Shown: one piece after another, positions 47,401 through 54,368 of the stretch
Numbering within the stretch: the stretch's first letter is position 1
Layout: every line of letters begins with the position of its first letter
The notes under the pieces: generated by a model
What the model saw: only the letters and a program-made list of their open reading frames with translations
Database searches by the model: none
Told to the model about the DNA's origin: nothing
Made by a program: the position numbers and the translations under genes
DNA from: Methylotenera sp.
GTDB lineage: Bacteria > Pseudomonadota > Gammaproteobacteria > Burkholderiales > Methylophilaceae
Length of the DNA: 64,000 bases
Reading direction: 5' to 3'
NCBI GenBank assembly: GCA_017880905.1
Contig: JADGRO010000012.1
Span: 35,170 to 99,169 of the forward strand

Positions 47401-50170
47401 TCGCATCCAAGCAAATTAGTACATCGTAGGGTAAAAGAACTAACGTCAGCAAAGTTAGTAGTATTGCACGGCCTGCAGATTTTCTAGTCAGAATCAGGTG
47501 CGCCAGCCAATCTCGTTCTTCAGGCTTACGGATGAACTCGATCACTGTGGACAGCAAGCTAGGTAAGAACATTACTCCCGCGACCAATAATAGCCAGAAC
47601 CACGCTGGTCCTGGACCAAACAGCCAACCAGCTACTAACAAGACTAATAGGGCTGGCGGTACAAGACTACGTCGAAGATTGTCAAAAATTTTCCATGCCA
47701 GCAAGGCAGTAAGAGGGTTGGGTTGACGCTTCGCATTCAGTCCATGCGGTCCGGGCACGCTCGCTAAAAGCCAGCCCGCCAACTGCCAGTCACCACGTAT
47801 CCATCGATGTCGCCGGCTAGCTTCTATGACGTAACTGGCTGGATGATCTTCTATGAGGTCTACATCAGTCACTAGTGCTGATCGCGCATACCCACTTTCT
47901 AACAAGTCATGACTTAGAATAAGATTTTCTGGAAAACGTCCATCGACGGCCTGACGAAAAGCGTCTACATCATAGATGCCCTTGCCAACGAACGACCCTT
48001 CTCCGAAAATATCTTGGTAAACATCTGATACTTCGCGCGTATATGGATCAATCCCTGATTCGCCCGCGAACAGTTTCGTAAACCATGTCTGGCCAGCGCT
48101 GGTCAGACTAATCGTAGTGCGTGGTTGCAATATCGCATAGCCTTCGACTATTCGCCCCTTGTCGGCATCGTACACTGGCCGATTAAGTGGATGAGCGATG
48201 TTGCCTACCAGCATGCGCGCTGCGTCGCGGGGCAGTTGTGTGTCTGTATCCAAGGTGATGACGTATTTAATCGAACCTAGTATGGATATATCACCTACAA
48301 TTTCTGAGAATGCAGTAGTTGCGCCGCCCCGAAGTAAGGAATTAAACTGCTCCAGCTTGCCACGCTTACGCTCATATCCCATCCACACTAGTTCATGTGG
48401 ATTCCAAACTCGCGGTCGATGAAAAAAATAAAAAATACACGGGCGATCATCGTGATAGGTTTCATTAAGCGCTTGGACAGCTGCGCGTGCATAAGTGAGC
48501 AGCGCGTCATCCTCTGGCATAGCTCGCTCAGATGCATCATGGAAATCTGTCAACAAGGCAAAGAACAGATTTGGATCGCGATTACCGAGATAACGGATCT
48601 CTAGTGTTTCGAGAAGGTCGTCAATCTCGTGAAACTTATTAATTAAAGTAGGCACGACCACCATCGTACGGTGAACATCAGGAATGCCCAGCAAAAAATC
48701 CAATCGAGGTAATGTGCGTGGTGGCAAAACGATCGTGACCAACAGATTTACTAACGAGACAGCAAGAGCCGAAGTGCCGATGAGTCCAGCAACCGCAAAC
48801 AACCAGTACCACCAGTTGCTCAGCTCGATCCCACCGAATGTAGAAAGAGCGATCGAAGTCGCCAAAATAGTGAGTAAAAGAATTGGGCTAAGGTAAAGGA
48901 CGAGGCAAAAATGTTGGCTTGCTCTTCTGAGATTCACTTGCCAAGACAAATGGCAGCTAATCTTACGTTCCAGTAGGTGTCGTCCGTGATCAATTAGATA
49001 ATATCCAATATGTGCGGTCCGGTCGTCACTACTTAACTGCGCTGCAGCAGTCTGCGCAAGAACAATAGCTTCACGTACCACTATCAACTCACTGCAAGAG
49101 CTATCCATACTACTTCTGGCCACTTCTTCGATGACATGTCGGTATCGGTCGCGGGTGGCGAAATCTTGGTTAGCGTGCGTCCCTGTCGGATCTTCTCGCA
49201 AAATATGTTCTACGATGCTGAGTGACTCGACGTAATTCCTCCAATCCATAATATCGATGAAACGCAGACTACCTATACTGTTTGCAATGGAAATCTGGTT
49301 TGCTGCGGCTTTTCGACCAGCTGCTTCAGACAATTTTGCTGCAGTCACACCTTGATCAAGTAGCTTTTGCTCGACCCAGGTCTGAACGAATGCCATAGTA
49401 GACCCTTGAGCCTGGAGTCTAGCGTAAAACTCCTCTACGAATGGCGCAGTCAAAGGTACATCGGCGTTGGCAAACTCGGCTAGCAGCTGGATAATTTGTT
49501 TTGGTTCTCTTTCGGACGTCGCAAGCATACGGTCTGCCCATTTAATCGCTGCATCTAGCTCCTCACGCCGCCGAGCTATCTGCAAACCAACGCGGCGTAG
49601 GTTTTCCAACAGCGCCAGCTGCAGCATAATTGGAAATGCCCACAATTCACCTAACTTTAGCGGCTCAACTGTTTGATAAGCAGCAATAATATGGGTGGCA
49701 TTGTCGGCGTCGACGCGACCATCCATGTGGGAAATTAACTCCATCGCCAAATCGTAAATACGGGGAAATCCTGCAGATAGGCCATCAGCTAGTCGTGGTA
49801 GTTGTAGACTGTAGCCGCGTGGCAGATGTCTGCGCGCCATATCGATTTGTTGCTCAATAAGATAGAAATTGTCTAACAACCAAGCTTCTGCCGGAACGAT
49901 CCTTTGTCCCGGTATTACTGCGGCTGTCACAACGTCATATGCTTCTATCAGGATGCGCTCATTTTCTGCTAGTCTTGGCAACAACTTGTCAGGCCCAAGA
50001 CCAAAATCAATTCTATGCTGACCAGCAAGCATTACTGCGTGACGTTTTAGTTGCTCGATACTAAACAGTTCCGAACGCAGTAACTCGGTATCTCGGTCTT
50101 TACGTTGCATATTTCGCATACGTACCGGAAATCCAAACTCTTCGATTGCGATGATATTTTCCTTATCCAT
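41480..50170 (-). CDS. ndvB: Cyclic beta-1,2-glucan synthase-like giant protein (GT84-glycoamylase-GH94)
   Basis: Inner-membrane enzyme of 2896 residues matching NdvB/ChvB/Cgs, which build and cyclise periplasmic beta-1,2-glucan from UDP-glucose. Order: N-terminal region; membrane segments about 425-490; GT84 transferase domain with ITLDTDTQLPRDA near 640 and the RHRWIRGDWQLAGW motif; membrane clusters about 825-910 and 965-1010; a glycoamylase-like domain (VPGLGFKRGLGDDLVIAPY near 1463, FMAHHQGMSLLAF near 1525); two related carbohydrate-binding/GH94 N-domains (about 1600 and 2090 onward); C-terminal GH94 catalytic domain with CGDWNDGMNLVG near 2563 and GGQYTHAAIWAAMAFA near 2720. Length fits the family (about 2800-2900). 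No NdvA exporter is nearby. A palindromic site lies 138 bases upstream. Confidence 0.93.
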   Translation of the reverse strand: MDKENIIAIEEFGFPVRMRNMQRKDRDTELLRSELFSIEQLKRHAVMLAGQHRIDFGLGPDKLLPRLAENERILIEAYDVVTAAVIPGQRIVPAEAWLLDNFYLIEQQIDMARRHLPRGYSLQLPRLADGLSAGFPRIYDLAMELISHMDGRVDADNATHIIAAYQTVEPLKLGELWAFPIMLQLALLENLRRVGLQIARRREELDAAIKWADRMLATSEREPKQIIQLLAEFANADVPLTAPFVEEFYARLQAQGSTMAFVQTWVEQKLLDQGVTAAKLSEAAGRKAAANQISIANSIGSLRFIDIMDWRNYVESLSIVEHILREDPTGTHANQDFATRDRYRHVIEEVARSSMDSSCSELIVVREAIVLAQTAAAQLSSDDRTAHIGYYLIDHGRHLLERKISCHLSWQVNLRRASQHFCLVLYLSPILLLTILATSIALSTFGGIELSNWWYWLFAVAGLIGTSALAVSLVNLLVTIVLPPRTLPRLDFLLGIPDVHRTMVVVPTLINKFHEIDDLLETLEIRYLGNRDPNLFFALLTDFHDASERAMPEDDALLTYARAAVQALNETYHDDRPCIFYFFHRPRVWNPHELVWMGYERKRGKLEQFNSLLRGGATTAFSEIVGDISILGSIKYVITLDTDTQLPRDAARMLVGNIAHPLNRPVYDADKGRIVEGYAILQPRTTISLTSAGQTWFTKLFAGESGIDPYTREVSDVYQDIFGEGSFVGKGIYDVDAFRQAVDGRFPENLILSHDLLESGYARSALVTDVDLIEDHPASYVIEASRRHRWIRGDWQLAGWLLASVPGPHGLNAKRQPNPLTALLAWKIFDNLRRSLVPPALLVLLVAGWLFGPGPAWFWLLLVAGVMFLPSLLSTVIEFIRKPEERDWLAHLILTRKSAGRAILLTLLTLVLLPYDVLICLDAILRSGVRMLFTRRGLLLWHLQSYANRNARRTLVDFIMEMWIAPALAVVLTLTLVANRPAELLLCAPILLLWLLSPVVGWWISLPLLSPALDLSLEQRLFLRISARKTWRYFVEFVGPQDNWLPPDNFQEYPIPTIASRTSPTNIGMSLLANLTAYDFGYISAGEFLLLTSNTLTTMEKLERYRGHFYNWYDTCTLNPLHPQYVSSVDSGNLVGSLLTLQAGLAELKDQPVLSSNVFQGLQDTLQVFVEHLPTSPSPELANKVKFLQGILDVLIPPKLIPKVQLQTLATADSLLDEIHSVGEELLTWLPADVNIGSELHYWAQAFEQQSRSLRDDFRFLVIEQNHFGNIPTLSELANTHEVSTERTLLAGAAAKERLAIIDNMVQRCRELSMMDFEFLYDTSCDLLSIGYDMAERRRDPSCYDLLASEARLASFLLIAQGQVPQKHWFSLGRLLTRHGGDMSLISWSGSMFEYLMPQLLMPSYKNTLLEQSCKTAVSRQIEYGLQRAVPWGISESCYNATDINQVYQYRAFGVPGLGFKRGLGDDLVIAPYASALALTIMPQEACRNLQVLAANGFLGIYGFYEAIDYTPSRVSRGKNHAIVRSFMAHHQGMSLLAFAHVLLNQPMQRRFTSFPLVQATELLLQERVPKREFTLHPHAAEVSDVAIPPVAEVNGIMRVFNDPNTLIPEVHLLSNGRYHVMATSAGGGYSSCRDLALTRWREDATSDSWGTFIYLRDCDTGRYWSTTYQPTLRKADHYEAIFVQARAEYRRRDEAIEAHTEVSVSPEDDVEIRRVTLTNLSFRIRHIEITSYAEVVLAALNADLAHRAFSNLFVQTEILHTKQAILCTRRPRTPDEKTSWMFHLFAAPGMDADEPAYETDRAKFIGRGRTTANPVVLDQGDSASHLSNTDGSVLDPIVAIRRTITLPPDESATVQIISGVADTREAALALLDKYCDRHFVERAFEMSWFQSQEVLRQLNATESDAQVYGRLASSVIYGNALRRATSSEIARNQLGQSGLWRFGVSGDLPIVLLCIGDLNRIDLVKQVLQAHAYWRMKGLVADLVIINEDFSGYRAVLQDQIMGLINAGSEAQIIDKPGGIFVRRTEELSEDERILFRTVARAVFSDTAETLVEQVERRVSADRGSDLLAPWKQPANDHIYPLSERERIFFNGLGGFTPDGREYVISLKPGQNTPAPWVNVIASPHIGTVVSESGSAYTWVENAHEFRLTTWHNDPISDSSGEALYIRDEETGAFWSPTPLPACGQSGYVCRHGFGYSVFEHDEAGISSEMFTYVAMDAPVKFIVVKLSNHSKRTRRLSLTGYWELVLGEWRHINLMHIVTETDSYSGALFARNAYSREYSNRIVFAQVSELERTVTGNRTEFIGRNCSLTNPAAMHRKRLSGRTGAGFDPCAAVQTQIELAEGQEREIVFVFGAARNTDEAQHLIQRFSQLAGARLALEAVWEYWSHTLGAVQVETPDSALNVLTNGWLVYQTLSCRLWGRSGYYQSGGAYGYRDQLQDTMALIHATPWLAREQLIRCAERQFLQGDVQHWWHPPNGQGVRTHFSDDYLWLPYATCRYVMATGDTGVLDESVHFLEGRELKQEEEAYYDQPQRSAEAASLYEHCVRAIKHGLRFGAHQLPLMGCGDWNDGMNLVGRDGKGESVWLAWFLYDNLQLFAGLACRRNDVVFAEECIAQATLLRDNIEKNAWDGAWYRRAYFDDGTPLGSTDNDECQIDSISQSWAIISNGGDPERVRQAMTAVDQRLVKRETQLIQLLDPAFDKSQLEPGYIKGYIPGVRENGGQYTHAAIWAAMAFAKIGDNERAWELFAMLNPVNHGSKPEQIQRYKVEPYVMSADVYSATPHIGRGGWTWYTGAAGWMYRLTVETLLGLHLEVDKLRIVPCFPADWQSYKIHYRYRETNYHITINCIGKTAGNASQVTVDGIVLDGSFVDDKGRAQGLIHLVDDNTEHFVKLDFN

Positions 50171-50577
50171 ATGCGGCGATTAGCACTTGGCTAAACTGAA
50201 ATTCAGAAAATGAACTCTAGTCTATCTACTAGCATTGAAAACTACGCATTAACGTTAAATAGCGATAAATATGTTACCAAGATGGTGCACGTATAATGAG
50301 GTATGCATCTGTGCGCTAGCGCACAGAATTAGGTCTGAATAACAATACTGAAATTTCAGTAATAACTATTAAAATTGCTCTCTCATCTGATTAACGTTAC
50401 CAAATAAGAACTCAGCGCCCATTTAAATGACATTGTATTTTCTCGTTCGCAAGAGATCAGCTTTTTAGCTCTCTATCGAATCACATCAGTAAAATTGTTT
50501 TTCAATGCTATAGGCAAAAGTTTGAGTTAATTACTGTTGTTGGCAAAATTGACCGAAGCACCGGTAATCTACACCCC
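50171..50577 (-). promoter_or_regulatory. Control region upstream of ndvB, downstream of pssA
   Basis: This 407-bp AT-rich gap separates the pssA stop from the ndvB start. Its main feature is the 20-bp palindrome at 50308-50327. An ATTATA-type -10 (minus strand, about 50293-50298) lies 9 bases downstream of the palindrome in the direction of ndvB. I see no gene in it. Confidence 0.45.
50308..50327. promoter_or_regulatory. Perfect 20-bp palindrome, candidate operator (copy 1)
   Basis: TCTGTGCGCTAGCGCACAGA reads identically on both strands. It is 138 bases upstream of ndvB and shares 17 of 20 positions with the site at 51568-51587. Two copies upstream of neighbouring genes suggest a dimeric DNA-binding regulator; the regulator is not encoded in the window. 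Confidence 0.65.
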
Positions 50578-51198
50578 TCAAAATTTTGGAATCTTCATTC
50601 TACTTATCATTAGCGAACCAGACAGGGCGAACATCAACACTAACGGGTGGAACTGGAAACCGGCAATAAACAGAACACCTAACCACAGTTGCTTGCCTAA
50701 CGCGCCTTGCCACACTGCCAACGCCATCACAACCATCAATAAGAGCGAGGTCGGAATTGGTGTGCCCTCGAAGTATTTCACCTTATCACCGCCTTCCGAA
50801 AGCTCCTCTGCGGTAACATTATAGCGTGCCAGGCGTGATACGCCACAAGCAACAAAGAACAATAATAAAATTCGATCAAATAGACCTTGCATACCGCAGG
50901 CATAGGCAATTGCTGCCGGAGCTACGCCAAATGAAATTACATCAGCCAGCGAATCCAGTTCCCGGCCCATAGCCGAGCTCTGCCGCCGCCAGCGAGCTAC
51001 TCGACCATCCAGCACATCGAACAGCAATGCAAATGGAATTAATCCACAGGCTAAATATAGATGTAATACCTCGGCTGTTTGGAGATATGTCATTGCCGAA
51101 AATAGTGCACCCATGCCACATAAAGCATTGGACAGTGTGAACCAATCCGCAAGTTGAAATTCACGAATCATCGAAAAGTGTTTAGTAGAAAGCATCAA
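50578..51198 (-). CDS. pssA: CDP-diacylglycerol-serine O-phosphatidyltransferase-like (PssA)
   Basis: Integral-membrane CDP-alcohol phosphatidyltransferase of 206 residues, probably making phosphatidylserine. The complete signature DGx2ARx8Gx3Dx3D is readable at Asp64 to Asp86 (LDGRVARWRRQSSAMGRELD, then SLAD), followed by VISFGVAPAAIAYA. About six membrane segments are predicted. Its position upstream of the glucan synthase, rather than with psd or ilvC, suggests a second, accessory copy; phosphatidylcholine or another headgroup cannot be excluded. Confidence 0.85.
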   Translation of the reverse strand: MMLSTKHFSMIREFQLADWFTLSNALCGMGALFSAMTYLQTAEVLHLYLACGLIPFALLFDVLDGRVARWRRQSSAMGRELDSLADVISFGVAPAAIAYACGMQGLFDRILLLFFVACGVSRLARYNVTAEELSEGGDKVKYFEGTPIPTSLLLMVVMALAVWQGALGKQLWLGVLFIAGFQFHPLVLMFALSGSLMISRMKIPKF

Positions 51199-51283
51199 TA
51201 GTATCCTATAACATCTTCATGGCAGATCAATAAATGGTTTGCATTTGATGATAACAACTAGTCGACAATACTTCTGTGAATTG

Positions 51284-51346
51284 TCAAACATATGTGCAAA
51301 TAAACCGCATTTTTATAAAAATGAATTGATTGGCGTTTAGTTTCAT
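51284..51346 (-). CDS. Possible 20-residue leader peptide upstream of pssA
   Basis: A 20-codon frame (MKLNANQFIFIKMRFICTYV) starts with ATG seven bases after a consensus AGGAG ribosome-binding site, unusually strong for this window, and ends about 85 bases before pssA. It may be a leader peptide or a decayed gene start. The evidence is the ribosome-binding site only. Confidence 0.25.
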   Translation of the reverse strand: MKLNANQFIFIKMRFICTYV

Positions 51347-51567
51347 GTTTGTTCTCCTAGTTAATTAGGATTTGCGCACCCAGATAACTCTAATTCGTGC
51401 GATTCGAATTGCTATTATTTCCGTTCTTTTTGTGGCGTTCAGTTCGGCAGCACACATATACATAAAAAAAGTAAATTTAGGATATTTAGAGTAATTAAGC
51501 TAAAGTCCATATCGGAAGCCAAATCATACCCTTCGAACTTCGAATCCAGCCGTTGTGCAGAAATCGC

Positions 51568-51587
51568 AATGTGTGCTAGCGCACAGA
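51568..51587. promoter_or_regulatory. Near-palindrome matching copy 1, candidate operator (copy 2)
   Basis: AATGTGTGCTAGCGCACAGA matches the 50308 site at 17 of 20 positions, with 13 identical bases in a row. It lies 21 bases before the first ATG of the DUF3943 gene and 12 bases before a GATAAT hexamer. Confidence 0.6.
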
Positions 51588-51608
51588 GCACTTTAGAAAG
51601 ATAATGAA

Positions 51609-53162
51609 ATGATATGCATTCTTCGCAATAAAACTGTGATCATGAAAATTAAGCACGGCGATATAAATAATTTGACCCGCCAGTCAAAAATGCTTAAATC
51701 CATAAAAACAGCAGTCATCAGCGTTTTAACTACATTATTCGTTACGACAACTATCCTAGTGTTTGCCGATGAATCTGCAGTATTTACCAAGCCTTTGGCA
51801 AGAATTGAATTGACCGAAGCATCTGTAGAATCAACTGCTGAAAATACAAACATAGATTTTTCAGCTGATAAAAAGGCCAATAAAAGTTATCTGACTCCGG
51901 CAGTCGAAATTATTGGATTTGATTTCCTATTAAATCAGTTTAATCGACACTATAGCGGCGTTTCGGATTACGACTCAAACTTATCTACTATTCGGCACAA
52001 CTTACATAGTAGCTGGGTTGATGATAAGGACCCTTTCAATATTAACCAGCTAGGCCATCCATATCAGGGTTCTATCTATCATGGTTTTGCCAGATCTGCA
52101 GGCCTTAATTTTTGGGAATCATTAGGTTACGACTTAGCAGGTAGCGCCTTTTGGGAAATTGCTGGCGAAAAAGTGCCGCCTTCTAAAAATGATATGATTT
52201 CGACAGGTTTTGGTGGCTCTTTTCTTGGTGAAGCCCTATTTAGAATGTCAAACCTTGTGCTTGAAAAAGGTGGTAGCACACCCAGCCTTTGGCGTGAGGC
52301 AAGTGCGGCCTTAATCTCTCCTGCAGCCGGGTTTAACCGTCATGCATTGGGCGATAGGTTCGATTCAGTCTTCGCCAGTAACGATGCTAGTTATTACAGC
52401 CGCCTTCAGTTTGGCATCAGTAATACCATTAGTGGAAAACCAGGTACGGCAGATGAAATTAAGCACAACGATGCACAATTAGACTTTTTACTTGGTTATG
52501 GCCTACCAGGCAAGCCTGGTTATTCCTATACACGCCCTTTCGATTATTTCGTGTTTCAAAGCACGGCTTCAAGCGCCAATGTGTTTGAAAATGTAATGAC
52601 CCGCGGTTTACTGTATGGAACTGATTATCAAGCGGGGGAAAGCTATCGAGGATTGTGGGGCTTATATGGCAGCTATGACTATATTTCTCCGCAAACTTTC
52701 CGCATTTCCAGCACGGCATTGTCGCTTGGCACAACTGGCCAGTTATGGCTAAGCGAAGCTGTTGCACTGCAAGGCACGGTTATGGGAGGTATAGGCTACG
52801 CTGCGGTTGGAACCAATAATGGAAAAACTGAGCTAGATTATCATTATGGCGTGGCACCGCAAGGCTTGGCTGCTTTACGCGTTATTTATGGTAAACAAGC
52901 TTCTATTGATATCACTGGCCGTGAATATTTTGTAAGTGATGTCGGTAACGCGCGCATAGGTGGACACGACAACATCGTTCGTGCGGATATTGCCTTTACT
53001 TACCGAGTCTATAAAAAGCATGCGATTTCGTTAAAGTATCAGTGGAACCAACGCGATGCGACTTTTCCTGAACTTGGAGATAGAAAACAGTCAACCGGCA
53101 CACTGGGCATCTACTATACATTTTTGGGCCATGATGGTTTTGGCGAGACAGATTGGCGCTAG
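51609..53162 (+). CDS. DUF3943 outer-membrane/periplasmic protein
   Basis: Exported protein of up to 517 residues with a DUF3943 signature: NQLGHPYQGSIYHGFARSAG, then SLGYDLAGSAFWEIAGEKVP, PSKNDMISTGFGGSFLGEA and LFRMS. The second half alternates hydrophobic and polar residues and ends in strand-like aromatic segments (LGIYYTFLGHDGFGE), fitting a beta-barrel. The first ATG is at 51609, but a clean signal peptide starts at Met28 (51690; MLKSIKTAVISVLTTLFV, cleavage after VFA), so translation may begin there, which would also leave room for a leader after the palindrome. The function of DUF3943 is unknown. Confidence 0.8.
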   Translation: MICILRNKTVIMKIKHGDINNLTRQSKMLKSIKTAVISVLTTLFVTTTILVFADESAVFTKPLARIELTEASVESTAENTNIDFSADKKANKSYLTPAVEIIGFDFLLNQFNRHYSGVSDYDSNLSTIRHNLHSSWVDDKDPFNINQLGHPYQGSIYHGFARSAGLNFWESLGYDLAGSAFWEIAGEKVPPSKNDMISTGFGGSFLGEALFRMSNLVLEKGGSTPSLWREASAALISPAAGFNRHALGDRFDSVFASNDASYYSRLQFGISNTISGKPGTADEIKHNDAQLDFLLGYGLPGKPGYSYTRPFDYFVFQSTASSANVFENVMTRGLLYGTDYQAGESYRGLWGLYGSYDYISPQTFRISSTALSLGTTGQLWLSEAVALQGTVMGGIGYAAVGTNNGKTELDYHYGVAPQGLAALRVIYGKQASIDITGREYFVSDVGNARIGGHDNIVRADIAFTYRVYKKHAISLKYQWNQRDATFPELGDRKQSTGTLGIYYTFLGHDGFGETDWR

Positions 53163-53195
53163 CGGCGCTAAAAATTTAACTGAAAGGGTATTGTG

Positions 53196-53533
53196 ATGGG
53201 AGCATTTTCAATGTTTCACTGGGTTATAACATTAGGTATTTTTTCCTGATTTATAAAGCTATCAAAGGAGTTGTTGGCAATAAAGGGAAGATTGCTACAG
53301 ACGGCGCCATGATCTGTCAGAATTGCGGCACGCGCGGCGAACCTAAAACCATCACAAAAGGAAGCATCTGGATAGAAATTGTCCTTTGGCTTTGTTTAAT
53401 CGTGCCAGGATTGATTTATTCAATATGGCGACTCACTACACGACAAGAAGGATGCCCTTCATGTGGTCATACTGAAATGATTAACGTAAATACACCTAAT
53501 GGCCGTCTGCTGGTTGAAAAACTTAAATTATAA
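53196..53533 (+). pseudogene. Zinc-ribbon membrane protein gene interrupted by a frameshift
   Basis: The ATG at 53196 has a good ribosome-binding site (AAAGGG) and reads MGAFSMFHWVITLGIFS before a TGA. The next frame continues seamlessly from the same point as FFLIYKAIKGVVGNKGKIA and on through CQNCGTRGEP, a hydrophobic segment (IEIVLWLCLIVPGLIYSIW) and CPSCGHTEM. One extra T in the T6 run at 53239-53244 would join them into one protein of about 112 residues with a membrane segment, CxxC, second membrane segment and CxxC. Without it, only the distal 74-codon ORF from 53309 is intact. It may be a real mutation, slippage on the T-run, or an assembly error. Confidence 0.6.
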
Positions 53534-53611
53534 CCATCTATATGTAGGGTAAGACCGTATAAAAGTAAAAACCAGCAACCCTATAAAGAGCGCGGGTTTT
53601 CACGGTATTGT

Positions 53612-53688
53612 TGGCGGAGTGGACGGGACTCGAACCCGCGACCCCCGGCGTGACAGGCCGGTATTCTAACCAACTGAACTACCACTCC
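53612..53688 (-). tRNA. tRNA-Asp (GTC)
   Basis: 77 bases including encoded CCA. The acceptor stem GGAGTGG pairs with CCACTCC, the anticodon loop CTGTCAC carries GTC, and the T arm GGGTTCGAGTCCC is standard. It lies downstream of tRNA-Val and hupB on the same strand; its 3' end marks the edge of the accessory block. Confidence 0.97.
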
Positions 53689-53795
53689 AATTTATTTCTA
53701 ATTAATACACTTTTAATCTAGTCACCTCGCAAAATGAAAGAGTGCTAAAAAATCTAGCACTCTTAAAGTATTCTGAGGCGATATGTGTTAGTTAT

Positions 53796-53871
53796 TGGTG
53801 GGTGCTAACGGGGTCGAACCGCTGACATTCGCCTTGTAAGGGCGACGCTCTACCAACTGAGCTAAGCACCC
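53796..53871 (-). tRNA. tRNA-Val (TAC)
   Basis: 76 bases including CCA. The acceptor stem GGGTGCT pairs with AGCACCC, the anticodon loop CTTACAA carries TAC, and the T arm has GGTTCGACC. It is located between hupB and tRNA-Asp on the same strand. Confidence 0.97.
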
Positions 53872-53953
53872 CGCGAGCTTTATCGCTAAATTGCAAGATA
53901 AAGCCTACAACTAAACCCTATTTACTGATTAATTGCTTAATCAGTAATGTCTG

Positions 53954-54226
53954 CTAGTTTACAGCATCCTTAAGCGCTTTGCCAGCTCTAAACTTAGGTG
54001 AATTTGCAGCTTTGATTTTAATTGTAGCGCCTGTGCGAGGATTACGACCGTTGCGGGCAGCACGCTTACCTACATAAAATGAACCAAAACCAATTAAAGT
54101 AACCAAGTTACCTTTTTTAAGTGCTTTTGTAATGGCATCTGTTGTTGCGTCTAGAGAACGGCCAGCTGCAGCTTTTGAAATGCCAGCTGATTTTGCAATT
54201 TGATCGATCAATTCAGATTTATTCAC
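53954..54226 (-). CDS. hupB: DNA-binding protein HU-beta
   Basis: Nucleoid-associated dimeric DNA-bending protein of 90 residues. It begins [20 protein letters not shown] and carries the beta-arm signature [21 protein letters not shown]. It lies downstream of lon in the conserved clpP-clpX-lon-hupB order and is followed by two tRNA genes. Confidence 0.97.
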   Translation of the reverse strand: MNKSELIDQIAKSAGISKAAAGRSLDATTDAITKALKKGNLVTLIGFGSFYVGKRAARNGRNPRTGATIKIKAANSPKFRAGKALKDAVN

Positions 54227-54368
54227 GAGTAATCCCCTCTAATGTTATTAACTAAAATAACAGGCGTATCCTGTTATGACTTTATAGCAAGCTACAAAAG
54301 CCTCTGTCAAGGCTTTGCGACCGATTTTATGCGATAAATGAAAATAAATATTATTAGCGCATGAAAAT

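Larger units (their letters stand above)
51199..51608. promoter_or_regulatory. Divergent control region between pssA and the DUF3943 gene
   Basis: The 410-bp gap holds the second palindrome (51568-51587), a possible 20-codon leader ORF (51284-51346, minus strand), and a GACAAT-N10-ATTGTC dyad at 51264-51285. A GATAAT -10-like hexamer (51600-51605) lies 12 bases downstream of the palindrome toward the DUF3943 gene. Confidence 0.45.

Noticed and set aside
50308..50327. Labelling the palindrome as a LuxR-type box
   Set aside because: The CTG/CAG half-sites are 12 bases apart instead of 10, and no luxI/luxR genes are in the window.
40859..53617. Formal attL/attR call at the ends of the accessory block
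   Set aside because: The shared repeat is only 7 bases (TTGGCGG) and no integrase is present, so it is reported as suggestive and not as attachment sites.
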